Source: Planctomycetota bacterium (GTDB lineage Bacteria; Planctomycetota; Phycisphaerae; WQYP01). From it: DNA of 6,901 nucleotides. The notes below the pieces were generated by a model, which had not been told where the DNA came from, did not search any database, and saw nothing but the letters and a program-made list of their open reading frames with translations. The position numbers were made by a program, and so were the translations under genes. Below are positions 1-6,518 of the stretch, piece by piece. Within the stretch, counting starts at the first letter, position 1. The number at the start of each line of letters is the position of its first letter. The DNA is taken from positions 1-6,901 of the forward strand of contig JAJZCT010000181.1 of NCBI GenBank assembly GCA_021828925.1. The letters are read 5' to 3'.

Positions 1-124
1 GAACTCTTTACCCAACCGCCGGCTTGGGCACCGGGTTGAATGTAGCAAGTGCATTGCCGCGGAAAGGCGGTAAATCAAGGACTTTTGCTCATGACAGGGG
101 GAAGTCAGGTTAGTCTCCCAAGAT

Positions 125-290
125 GCGAAGCCTCACCCGCGCACGATGAAAAAGGGCATATATGTTCGCGGTTGCGAATGTGTGGCGAATTTTCAGAGCA
201 GTCCCCCATGCGGCGAAGCCGCACCCGCTCAGGATGAAAAAAAGCCATATTTATTCGCGGTTGCGAAGGTCTGGCGAAATTTTCAGAGCA
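125..290. repeat. two-copy tandem repeat, 88-bp period
   Basis: Copy 1 (125-200) and copy 2 (213-290) both begin GCGAAGCC, share CACCCGC and GATGAAAAA, then TTCGCGGTTGCGAA, and end in TTTTCAGAGCAG. Between them lies a short linker (201-212). The copies differ by scattered substitutions and small indels, so this is an older duplication. No reading frame is shared cleanly between the copies, so it does not look like coding sequence. Confidence 0.8.
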
Positions 291-350
291 GGGGATCCAC
301 CCTAAAATTTCGGCACGCGTTATGCAATCCAAAATAGACTGTAAAAAAGA

Positions 351-377
351 CCGCGGATTACGCGGATTGCGCGGATA
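351..377 (-). repeat. 9-bp tandem repeat block, reverse orientation
   Basis: Three consecutive 9-mers (CCGCGGATT, ACGCGGATT, GCGCGGATA) are the reverse complement of the 9-mer blocks at 488-514 and 911-937. They form a short dispersed array with a consensus close to AATCCGCGN. Confidence 0.7.
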
Positions 378-465
378 AACACCGGGCTTCCATCCTTCGA
401 GACTTCCATACGTCACCCACAGCACTATTTGATGGGTGCCAAAAATCACGCCGTCGCAACCCGGC

Positions 466-540
466 GATTACTCGGACAGGCTCCTCCTATCCGCGTTATC
501 CGCGCAATCTGCGGTTCAATCCCGTTGGATCGTATGGAAA
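466..540 (+). repeat. dispersed repeat A, copy 1
   Basis: Starts GATTACTCGGACAG, contains three 9-mers (488-514), then GGTTCAAT and ends CGTATGGAAA. A second copy in the same orientation is at 890-964, roughly 85 percent identical with two single-base indels. Copy 1 runs straight into the inverted-repeat arm that begins at 533. Confidence 0.75.
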
Positions 541-811
541 GTAAGTCGCCGCGTGCTCTGTCACAGTAAGAAATCAGGGTATGTAGCGAGGTCGTGCGGC
601 AGGGGGAGGTGTGGTCTGACGGGGTCCCGACGCTAAATGGTCAATTCCAGATTCCAAATTCACTGAAGCGCTTTTTCACCACTGCGGTATCGGAGGCGAC
701 GATCAGTGAACAATGAATAATGAACAAAAAACAGGATCGCCAAAGGTATTGATCCATGATCATTGCTCATTGATCATTGAAATCGCCTCCGCTTCCTCCT
801 TGTGAATTAAC
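533..811 (+). repeat. long inverted repeat, left arm (279 bp)
   Basis: This block is repeated in reverse complement at 6617-6901. Apart from the outermost ~14 bases, I see only two substitutions (691 C versus G, 793 T versus G) and one 7-base indel. Similarity stops sharply at the inner end after GAATTAAC (811). At the outer end it reaches TATGGAAA, which is also the end of repeat A, so the full unit may be repeat A plus this block. No transposase-like frame is present. It resembles a small non-autonomous repeat or MITE-like element, but I see no terminal inverted repeats within one copy and no clear target-site duplication. Confidence 0.9.
692..790. repeat. imperfect palindrome with heptamer repeats inside the left arm
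   Basis: Perfect outer arms GGAGGCGA (692-699) and TCGCCTCC (783-790) enclose short heptamer arrays: TGAACAA, TGAATAA, TGAACAA at 707-727, and TCATTGC, TCATTGA, TCATTGA at 760-780. The two arrays are roughly complementary, so the transcript or single strand could fold into a long imperfect hairpin. The equivalent structure in the right arm spans 6638-6743. Confidence 0.7.
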
Positions 812-889
812 GTCTTGCAGGTTGGGAATATATTAAAGAGCGTTTTCCTTTACAAGGAGGTGCCAGAGGTAATGGAGGATACGGCGTGG

Positions 890-964
890 GATTACTCGGA
901 CAGATCCTCGTATCCGTGTAATCCGCGCAATCCGCGGTTCAATCTCGTTGTGCTCGTATGGAAA
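890..964 (+). repeat. dispersed repeat A, copy 2
   Basis: Same orientation and order of parts as the copy at 466-540: GATTACTCGGACAG, three 9-mers (911-937), GGTTCAAT, CGTATGGAAA. It continues AATAAT and then diverges. The inner end of the right inverted-repeat arm, read on the - strand from 6901, also begins TATGGAAAATAAT, so this copy shows what the junction looks like without the ~270-bp block attached. Confidence 0.75.
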
Positions 965-983
965 ATAATGCCATGCCCCGGGC

Positions 984-1002
984 TGGTCCGCCGGGCGGAC
1001 CA
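984..1002. promoter_or_regulatory. 19-bp palindrome, candidate operator
   Basis: TGGTCCGCC, one central G, then GGCGGACCA: nine-base arms, perfect. It ends one base before the -35 box of the promoter for the 134-residue gene. The position and the one-base centre suit a dimeric repressor or activator site better than an RNA hairpin. That it is bound by a protein is inference. Confidence 0.45.
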
Positions 1003-1031
1003 TTGGCCGCTGGGTGATTCGGGCTTATAAT
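1003..1031 (+). promoter_or_regulatory. sigma70-type promoter for the 134-residue gene
   Basis: A -35 box TTGGCC (1003-1008, four of six consensus bases) and a perfect -10 box TATAAT (1026-1031) are separated by 17 bases. Transcription would begin near 1038, giving a leader of about 18 bases that contains GGAG at 1043-1046 before the ATG at 1056. Confidence 0.6.
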
Positions 1032-1055
1032 TGCTTTGATATTGGAGAATACTGA

Positions 1056-1460
1056 ATGAAATTTATTGTTGAGAGTATTGAAAACGATCTGGTCACCCTG
1101 AAAACGCCCAGTGCGAATTATCGTAATACATTCAAATGTTCATCCGCTGCGGATCTGGTTGTGGGCAAATGGATTTCCGGAAGTATTCATGCGCCGGCGC
1201 GAAAGATTGACGTAGTGAGCGAGGGTGGAAATTATGTGGAACCGCTTTTTGGCCGCCCGCGGCGCATGCAGGGGCTGGTTTTGCGGCAAAACGTCGCCGA
1301 GAATTCCCTGCTTGTACAAACCGCTTATGAAACTACTGCACAATTGCCTGTGCAGCAGCAGGCAGCGGATTATCCGGCAGGCAGCCGCGTGGGCTGGGAT
1401 AACGCGGATTGGCCCGAGTTTGTGGTAGACAAATCCGCACCTGTGCCTGCCCACGCCTGA
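1056..1460 (+). CDS. hypothetical protein, 134 residues
   Basis: I do not recognise this family with certainty. The ATG is preceded by GGAG with 9 bases between, and a good promoter lies just upstream, so the gene looks real. The protein has no signal peptide or membrane segment and should be cytosolic. The first ~80 residues alternate hydrophobic and polar positions in a way that suggests a small beta-barrel, with a Gly/Pro-rich stretch around residues 60-72 (GNYVEPLFGRPRRMQG) and a later YPAGSRVGWDNADWPEF block near residues 105-121. These aromatic/glycine patches are the likeliest conserved parts. It is separated by 234 bp from glpK and has its own promoter, so it need not be part of the glycerol operon. 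Function unknown. Confidence 0.7.
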   Translation: MKFIVESIENDLVTLKTPSANYRNTFKCSSAADLVVGKWISGSIHAPARKIDVVSEGGNYVEPLFGRPRRMQGLVLRQNVAENSLLVQTAYETTAQLPVQQQAADYPAGSRVGWDNADWPEFVVDKSAPVPAHA

Positions 1461-1468
1461 TTTTCAGC

Positions 1469-1489
1469 CCGATCAACGGGCCTGATCGG
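1469..1489 (+). terminator. weak stem-loop after the 134-residue gene
   Basis: CCGATCA (1469-1475) and TGATCGG (1483-1489) form a perfect 7-bp stem with a 7-base loop, starting 9 bases after the stop codon. No run of T follows, so intrinsic termination is doubtful. It could act as a transcript-end stabiliser. Confidence 0.3.
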
Positions 1490-1551
1490 CCGAGAGTTAT
1501 ACTCCGTTCGGCCATTGATGATACTCGGTTGCGAGGGCAAGAGTGCTATAG

Positions 1552-1613
1552 GTACCGCAGGCGTCCCGCCTGCTTTTGTCGTGTTTCTGATGCAGGCAAG
1601 ATGCCCGCGGTAC
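1552..1613. repeat. REP-like inverted repeat upstream of glpK
   Basis: GTACCGCAGGCGTCCCGCCTGC (two shorter parts: GTACCGCAGGC and GTCCCGCCTGC) is matched in reverse complement at 1592-1613 with 18 of 22 positions agreeing, around an 18-base loop. Such GTACCGC/GCGGTAC-ended imperfect hairpins look like dispersed intergenic elements. It lies between the preceding gene and the glpK start, so it belongs to the glpK leader or promoter region and argues against any glpK start upstream of it. Confidence 0.65.
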
Positions 1614-1694
1614 AACGGATTCCGTCGCCTATTTGTCCCATTGAGAGGCGATCGGAGTATAGACGGCAATCGGCGGGTCTGGGGTGGAAATCCG

Positions 1695-3188
1695 ATGAAC
1701 GTTGTTCTGGCATTAGATCAGGGAACCAGCAGTTCGCGAGCCATCGTGTTTGATCATAATGGGCGGTCTCTGGCGATGGCGCAAATGGAACTTGAGCCGA
1801 TATTCCCCCAGCCCGGATCAGTGGAGCACGACCCGCAGGAAATTTGGCGCACACAACTTGCCACAGCCCGACAAGCCATAAGCCAGGCGGGTATTGCGGC
1901 TCCCGATATTGCCGCCATCGGCATTACCAATCAGCGGGAAACCACACTGGTATGGAACCGTAAGACCGGGGAACCTATTTATAATGCCATTGTCTGGCAG
2001 GATCGGCGCACAGCTGATTTTTGCGATGCGCTAAAAGCCGCAGGCCATGCCGAAATGGTGGCCCGTAAAACCGGCCTGATTATTGATCCCTATTTTTCCG
2101 CCAGTAAGTTGCGCTGGATTTTGGACCAAGTCCCCGGTGCCCGGGAAATGGCCGCCCGTGGCGACTTGGCTTTTGGCACAGTGGATTCATGGCTGCTTTG
2201 GAAACTTACCGCCGGGGCGGTACATGCGACAGATGTTTCCAACGCGTCCCGCACCATGCTTTTTAACATCCACACCGGCCAATGGGATCATGAGCTTTTG
2301 GCGCTGCTGGATATACCGCCGGCGATTTTACCCGAAGTGCGGTCATCATCTGAAATATTTGGTCACACTTCTGAGGATTTGCTGGGGGTGCGGGTTCCGA
2401 TCGCCGGGGTGGCCGGAGATCAACAGGCTGCGTTATTCGGCCAAACGTGTTTCGCCCCCGGATCGGTAAAAAACACTTACGGCACCGGCTGCTTTATGCT
2501 CATGAACACAGGAGAAAAGCCAACAGAATCGGGGAATCAACTTTTAAGCACCATCGCCTGGAGGCTCCGCGGCACAACCCATTACGCGCTGGAGGGAAGC
2601 GTTTTTATCGGCGGCGCGGTGGTGCAATGGCTGCGCGATTCACTGGGGATTATTCAAAGCAGCAAGGACGTTGAAGCACTTGCGGCGAGCGTAGCGGATT
2701 CCGACGGCGTATATTTTGTTCCCGCATTCGCGGGGCTGGGTTCCCCCTATTGGGATCCTTACGCACGGGGATCCATATTCGGCCTGACACGGGGAACAAC
2801 GGCGGCACACATTGCCCGGGCGGCGCTGGAAAGTATCGCCCATCAAAGTGCGGACCTGCTGGAATGCATGCAAGAGGATTCCGGACAACCGGTTACAGAA
2901 TTACGCGTGGACGGCGGCGCGGCGGAAAATAATTTGTTGATGCAGTTCCAGGCTGATTTACTGGGCGTTCCAGTATTGCGGCCACAGGTAATACAGACTA
3001 CCGCTCTGGGGGCCGCGTATCTGGCGGGTTTGGCGGTGAAGTATTGGGAAACGCCCGCGGACGTGGCCAGGCACTGGGCGCTGGATCGAGTTTTTGAACC
3101 GCAGATGAGCCGTGATGAAGTACATTTCCGCCGGCGGCGGTGGAAAAAGGCGGTCGCGCGATCTCAGGACTGGGAAGAGCACGAGTAA
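1695..3188 (+). CDS. glpK: glycerol kinase
   Basis: Cytosolic enzyme of the FGGY sugar-kinase family: ATP plus glycerol gives sn-glycerol-3-phosphate. The 497-residue length matches the usual ~500. Recognisable parts in order: N-terminal phosphate loop LDQGTSSSR (7-15); ITNQRET (77-83) with the Arg-Glu pair that contacts glycerol; [11 protein letters not shown] (131-141) with the substrate-contacting Tyr133; [13 protein letters not shown] (238-250) with catalytic base Asp242; [15 protein letters not shown] (260-274); [19 protein letters not shown] (341-359); adenosine-side block [11 protein letters not shown] (403-413). The ATG at 1695 is chosen because homologues start here and because the upstream extension (TTG at 1515) translates a repeat; a GGTGGA lies 5 bases before it. 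The loop that binds fructose-1,6-bisphosphate in the E. coli enzyme and the histidine phosphorylated by HPr in Gram-positive enzymes are both absent. glpD follows after 19 bp. No convincing promoter is visible; the best candidate (TTGTCC 1633, TATAGA 1658, 19-bp spacing) is weak. Confidence 0.97.
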   Translation: MNVVLALDQGTSSSRAIVFDHNGRSLAMAQMELEPIFPQPGSVEHDPQEIWRTQLATARQAISQAGIAAPDIAAIGITNQRETTLVWNRKTGEPIYNAIVWQDRRTADFCDALKAAGHAEMVARKTGLIIDPYFSASKLRWILDQVPGAREMAARGDLAFGTVDSWLLWKLTAGAVHATDVSNASRTMLFNIHTGQWDHELLALLDIPPAILPEVRSSSEIFGHTSEDLLGVRVPIAGVAGDQQAALFGQTCFAPGSVKNTYGTGCFMLMNTGEKPTESGNQLLSTIAWRLRGTTHYALEGSVFIGGAVVQWLRDSLGIIQSSKDVEALAASVADSDGVYFVPAFAGLGSPYWDPYARGSIFGLTRGTTAAHIARAALESIAHQSADLLECMQEDSGQPVTELRVDGGAAENNLLMQFQADLLGVPVLRPQVIQTTALGAAYLAGLAVKYWETPADVARHWALDRVFEPQMSRDEVHFRRRRWKKAVARSQDWEEHE

Positions 3189-3207
3189 CTCGCGATGGAG
3201 CATATCC

Positions 3208-4752
3208 ATGAATCGAGATATATCCTTGCAGCGAATTATCGACCGGCGGGAACCATGGGACATCGCGGTCATTGGCGGCGGCGCTACGGGCGTAGGCATC
3301 GCGGTTGATGCGGCTGCACGCGGATATGCGGTTTGTCTGCTGGAACAAAGCGATTTTGGCAAAGCCACCAGCAGCCGATCCACCAAACTGGCGCATGGGG
3401 GCGTGCGCTATTTACAGCAGGGCAATATTGCTCTGGTCACAGAAGCCTTGCATGAACGCGGAATTCTTAGAAATAACGCTCCGCACCTGGTGCATGATCT
3501 GGCTTTTGTGGTGCCGAATTATCAATGGTGGGAAGCACCGTTTTACGGCATTGGATTAAAAGGCTATGACCTGCTGGCCGGGAAATATGGATTTGGAAAA
3601 TCCCGCCATTTAAGCCGCGAGGAAGTGCTGCGGTATATTCCCACGCTGAAAACCGACGCCCTGCGCGGCGGCGTGCTGTATCATGACGGGCAATTTGATG
3701 ATGCGCGGCTGCTGATAGACTTGTCCGCGACCGCAACGCGGCTTGGCGCAGCGCTTTTGAATTATGCCCCCGTGACACACCTGCTGCGTCATGCCACGGG
3801 ACCTCTGCACGCGCTGCGGTTTACAGATAGCGAAACCGGGCAGTCCTACACGATTGCGGCACGATGTATGATCAACGCAACCGGGGCCTTCAGCGACCAG
3901 TTGCGGCAAATGGATGACCCGGCGGTGCCGAGCATTATTGCGCCAAGCCAGGGTGTACATCTGGTGCTGGAAAGAACATTTCTTTCCGGAAACACCGCCA
4001 TCATGGTGCCGCATACCGGCGATGGGCGCGTTTTGTTTGCAATCCCATGGCACAATCGGACACTGTTGGGCACAACCGATACCGCTCTGGAAAGCGTGGC
4101 ATTGGAACCGGTGCCGCAGGATGCGGAAATTGATTTTATTCTTGATACCGCCGGGCAATATCTGGCCCGCCCACCAAAACGTAGTGACATTGTCAGCATG
4201 TTCGCGGGAATTCGCCCGCTGGTTAAAGCACCGCGGAACACCCATACCGCGACGTTGTCCCGTGATTATACCATTGAGATCAGCACCAGCGGGCTATTGA
4301 CCATTGCCGGCGGGAAATGGACAACGTATCGGCGCATGGCGGAAGATGCGGTGGATCATGCCGGCGGCATCGGCGGTTTGCCCGTGCGTGAATGTATCAC
4401 ACGAACCTTGAAAATATGCGGTTCTCCAAATTCCGGCGCAACAGCCGCTGCACGCGCCAAGCTCACGAATGCCCCGATGAGCCTGATGAATGGCGATCTT
4501 GCAACCAGGCCATGCGCAATTACCGCCCAGAAAATCGTCTATTTCGTCCGCCATGAAATGGTCCGCACGATTGACGACATATTAGCCCGCCGAACGCGCT
4601 TGCTGTTTCTGGACGCACGCGCCGCGATCGCAGCGGCACCCCATGTCGCACAAATCATGGCCACAGAATTAGCCCGCGACAGAGCCTGGAGCGAAAACCA
4701 AGTCTCACAATTCAACGCTATAGCCAAGCACTACCTGCCACCGTCGACATAA
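3208..4752 (+). CDS. glpD: aerobic glycerol-3-phosphate dehydrogenase (FAD)
   Basis: Membrane-associated flavoprotein that oxidises sn-glycerol-3-phosphate to dihydroxyacetone phosphate and passes electrons to quinone. At 514 residues it is close to the E. coli GlpD length (~501). Visible features: FAD Rossmann motif VIGGGATGVGIA (21-32) with the ribose-binding acidic residue Glu46; the GlpD signature TSSRSTKLAHGGVRYLQQG (54-72); FAGIRPLV (332-339) with the conserved substrate-side Arg336; GGKWTTYRRMAEDA (368-381) for FAD and substrate contact; and the C-terminal domain with RHEMVRTIDDILARRTR (448-464). The stretch before RHEM is somewhat compact and less typical, but intact. The ATG at 3208 has GGAG seven bases upstream (3197-3200); the in-frame ATG at 3112 lies inside glpK and is rejected. 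The 19-bp gap to glpK implies co-transcription, so kinase and dehydrogenase form one glycerol-to-glycolysis path. Transcription likely ends in the hairpin at 4768-4793. Confidence 0.96.
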   Translation: MNRDISLQRIIDRREPWDIAVIGGGATGVGIAVDAAARGYAVCLLEQSDFGKATSSRSTKLAHGGVRYLQQGNIALVTEALHERGILRNNAPHLVHDLAFVVPNYQWWEAPFYGIGLKGYDLLAGKYGFGKSRHLSREEVLRYIPTLKTDALRGGVLYHDGQFDDARLLIDLSATATRLGAALLNYAPVTHLLRHATGPLHALRFTDSETGQSYTIAARCMINATGAFSDQLRQMDDPAVPSIIAPSQGVHLVLERTFLSGNTAIMVPHTGDGRVLFAIPWHNRTLLGTTDTALESVALEPVPQDAEIDFILDTAGQYLARPPKRSDIVSMFAGIRPLVKAPRNTHTATLSRDYTIEISTSGLLTIAGGKWTTYRRMAEDAVDHAGGIGGLPVRECITRTLKICGSPNSGATAAARAKLTNAPMSLMNGDLATRPCAITAQKIVYFVRHEMVRTIDDILARRTRLLFLDARAAIAAAPHVAQIMATELARDRAWSENQVSQFNAIAKHYLPPST

Positions 4753-4767
4753 CGCGGGGATTGCCAG

Positions 4768-4793
4768 TTATTTCAGTGTCAATACTGAAATAA
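4768..4793. terminator. bidirectional hairpin between convergent operons
   Basis: TTATTTCAGT and ACTGAAATAA form a perfect 10-bp stem around a 6-base loop. It starts 15 bases after the glpD stop and ends 22 bases before the stop of the - strand gene. The stem is AT-rich and symmetric, so it could serve both strands. Neither side has a proper run of T, which lowers confidence in strong intrinsic termination. Confidence 0.6.
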
Positions 4794-4815
4794 TAAGGCG
4801 GGGTTGTATCAGCGC

Positions 4816-6096
4816 TCATGTCTCGGCCACGTGTGCAATGCGGTGATTGGTGATCTGGTATTTCACGACAAAGGGCGAGACTTCAAAATCCGCGGCAATG
4901 TCGGAAATTTCCTCAGCCGTGACTTCATTGGATGTGATTCGCGACCCGATTACATGGGCGGGAATTAAAAACTCGGCAGCGAAGGACCGTTCCTTCTGCT
5001 GACGTTCTGTTATGGCCGAGGTAAGAAGATAAAGTGAGCGGTCCCCGCCATAAAACAGACTCATCAACGAGCGTGCAATCAAAAATCGGAAAGATTCTGG
5101 TCGCCTTTTGAAGGCAAAACACCGGATTATCCGTTGGTCCAGCCCGACAAGGCCGTCTATGCTCGGCATAGGTGTGGGTCCGGCGGGAGTGGCGACTGGA
5201 GAAGTGAATTGAAACACATCCGGAGCGCCTTGCCCATCCAGATTTAGCTGCGCGCGTGCGTGTCGTGCCAAGGCGTACCCTTGCTCCCAAGGCGTAGCGG
5301 CCTGCGGGACCTGTGGCACCTCATATAAACCTTTGAACGAATGTTGATCCAGGATGGAAGTTCCAAGGGCGTCCAAGCCGCTTGCAAGCCATCGCTCGAC
5401 GTCCGGCAGCCGTTCGATTGTTGATGCACAAAACGCATCTGCACGAAGTCCTTCAGGAATTGCCGTCCATATATTCATAATTGTTTCAGCGGCATCGGCG
5501 GGAAGCGCGTAGGCATCCAGCCCGAGCCACGCCGCCGCGCGGCAGAATTCGGCTTCTTCCCAGTCCGCATTTATTATGGCCTCCCAGTTTTTTGTCAGAG
5601 TGCCGGCGGAAATTTTTAACGATTCCAACCGGTCCAAAACGGCCTCGATAAGCTCAGCCGCTTTGGCGCGAAATAACTCCGTCGCAACCCGCTGCTCACC
5701 TGTGCTTATGAACTCAATATTCTGGTGCTCGCTTTGGAATGAAGCCCACGTCAAATTCAGTTTATCGCCTTCGGGATAAATGCGCAGTCTGGGAAGAGGA
5801 AACCCTTCCTGCGCGGAGTATAAGCAATGACGCGTATCTACACCGTCAACTGTAGCTGTTTTGCCAGGCGTGTGTACTTCGTTAAACAGGCACCACCAAT
5901 TCGTAGTCAGCCATTCCGCCAACGGGTACAGCGGCACTCGGATAAAATCGCGCGTGGTGCGGGCACGTTTGTCCAGAACCTTGGTGATAATCTCGTTACC
6001 GCCGGTTAAAGTAAAGTCCGCAAATGTTCCATTAATTTCCGGCGCATCATTACACCCAAAATCCAGCCACGTATACTGAAGATCGAATTCACTCAC
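4816..6096 (-). CDS. ImmA/IrrE-like protein lacking HExxH
   Basis: 426 residues from a GTG start at 6096, chosen because GTGA overlaps the stop of the upstream gene by 4 bp and GGGGG lies about 8 bases before it. The N-terminal ~300 residues are not recognised; LAEWLTTNWWCLFNE (59-73) and FPLPRLRIYPEG (99-110) stand out. The last ~110 residues follow the layout of ImmA/IrrE-family metallopeptidases: SFRFLIARSLMSLFYG (335-350) sits where the family has RFTLAHELGHLLLH, then TERQQKERSFAAEFLIP (363-379) matches the ExxANxFAAxLLMP block, then ISDIAADFEVSPFVVKYQI (397-415) matches the C-terminal helix-turn-helix-like segment. The zinc-binding His-Glu-x-x-His is replaced by Arg-Ser-x-x-Ser, so proteolysis is unlikely; a binding or regulatory role is inferred. 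No membrane segment or signal peptide. It is the second gene of a two-gene operon and probably translationally coupled to the first. Assignment rests on motif layout only. Confidence 0.75.
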   Translation of the reverse strand: MSEFDLQYTWLDFGCNDAPEINGTFADFTLTGGNEIITKVLDKRARTTRDFIRVPLYPLAEWLTTNWWCLFNEVHTPGKTATVDGVDTRHCLYSAQEGFPLPRLRIYPEGDKLNLTWASFQSEHQNIEFISTGEQRVATELFRAKAAELIEAVLDRLESLKISAGTLTKNWEAIINADWEEAEFCRAAAWLGLDAYALPADAAETIMNIWTAIPEGLRADAFCASTIERLPDVERWLASGLDALGTSILDQHSFKGLYEVPQVPQAATPWEQGYALARHARAQLNLDGQGAPDVFQFTSPVATPAGPTPMPSIDGLVGLDQRIIRCFAFKRRPESFRFLIARSLMSLFYGGDRSLYLLTSAITERQQKERSFAAEFLIPAHVIGSRITSNEVTAEEISDIAADFEVSPFVVKYQITNHRIAHVAET

Positions 6097-6482
6097 GGCA
6101 ACCCCCGCACTTGTTCGTCGGAGTCCAACGGGTAACCTTTGTACTGTCCTTGGGCGATATGACGGGCTTCGAAAACAACTCCCGCATCTCGGTGCCATAC
6201 ATAACGCGGAAAGCCGTTCTCCCATAAACTGCTGAAGTGTCCTTTTGCCAGCGCATCAGTCAACCATTTTTGAATTGTGGGCTGTTGACGCGCTAAGGCC
6301 CTGGGACAGATATTCGCATCCGGTCGCGGCCGCGGTGGAGTGCCGGCAAAGCTCGGCACGTCCTTATGATACAGACTGCCCACATAACGAACTTGAGCAC
6401 TGACCGCAGCGATATGAATGCCCGTCGGAGCATGACCGATGGCTCTATGCTTGGCCGTTCTTGTGTATTTCGGCGGTTTCAT
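6093..6482 (-). CDS. hypothetical protein, first gene of coupled pair
   Basis: 129 residues, not recognised. The N-terminus is basic and histidine-rich (several Lys, Arg and His in the first 40 residues), followed by a proline/arginine stretch TPPRPRPDANICP (48-60), a helical-looking part (61-83), then an aromatic, probably beta-strand C-terminal half, FPRYVWHRDAGVVFEARH (91-108) and GQYKGYPLDSDE (112-123), which is the likeliest conserved core. No signal peptide or membrane segment. The ATG at 6482 is the only in-frame ATG after an upstream stop (TAG at 6497-6495) and has no clear Shine-Dalgarno. The stop overlaps the GTG of the next gene by 4 bp, so the two proteins are likely made together and may interact. 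A small basic protein before an ImmA/IrrE-like partner resembles toxin-antitoxin layouts, but no toxin fold can be assigned from the sequence. Confidence 0.7.
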   Translation of the reverse strand: MKPPKYTRTAKHRAIGHAPTGIHIAAVSAQVRYVGSLYHKDVPSFAGTPPRPRPDANICPRALARQQPTIQKWLTDALAKGHFSSLWENGFPRYVWHRDAGVVFEARHIAQGQYKGYPLDSDEQVRGLP

Positions 6483-6518
6483 ATCATTGTCATTCTACAT
6501 GATTCCCCCTCCCCTCGC

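Larger units (their letters stand above)
1..1000. other. gene-free, repeat-rich intergenic region
   Basis: No open frame here has both a credible start and protein-like composition. The open frames that exist run through repeat blocks and translate to low-complexity strings such as repeated Asn-Pro-Arg. The first 36 bases could be the tail of a gene entering from the left (frame 1 reaches TGA at 37-39), but other frames are open too and nothing is recognisable. The region holds a tandem duplication, three blocks of a 9-bp repeat and one arm of a long inverted repeat, listed separately. A strong AAGGAGGT at 854-861 lies 10 bases before an ATG at 872, but the frame it would serve reads through repeat sequence. 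Confidence 0.6.

Noticed and set aside
436..636. 66-residue frame across repeat A and the left inverted-repeat arm
   Set aside because: It is made of repeat sequence, the start has no ribosome site, and the frame is not preserved around the other arm because of an indel at the junction.
488..937. CRISPR-like array
   Set aside because: The units are 9-bp tandem words without spacers of constant length and without adjacent cas genes.
872..1030. Small gene after the perfect AAGGAGGT at 854-861
   Set aside because: The 52-residue frame translates repeat A (Asn-Pro-Arg strings) and its stop overlaps the -10 box of the next promoter. The Shine-Dalgarno-like word also recurs in the repeat arm near 6626, so it is probably repeat sequence.
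1515..1694. N-terminal extension of glycerol kinase from TTG 1515
   Set aside because: The extension translates the REP-like repeat, has no family similarity, and the homologous N-terminus starts at the ATG at 1695.
3112..3207. Longer glpD start at ATG 3112
   Set aside because: It lies inside glpK in another frame; the ATG at 3208 has a GGAG at proper spacing and gives the usual N-terminus before the FAD motif.
3610..4245. 211-residue open frame on the - strand inside glpD
   Set aside because: Antisense shadow of a clearly coding gene, with no start signal and no recognisable protein features.
6097..6225. Longer start (ATG 6225) for the ImmA/IrrE-like gene
   Set aside because: It would overlap the upstream gene by over 130 bases; the GTG at 6096 gives a 4-bp coupling overlap with GGGGG upstream.
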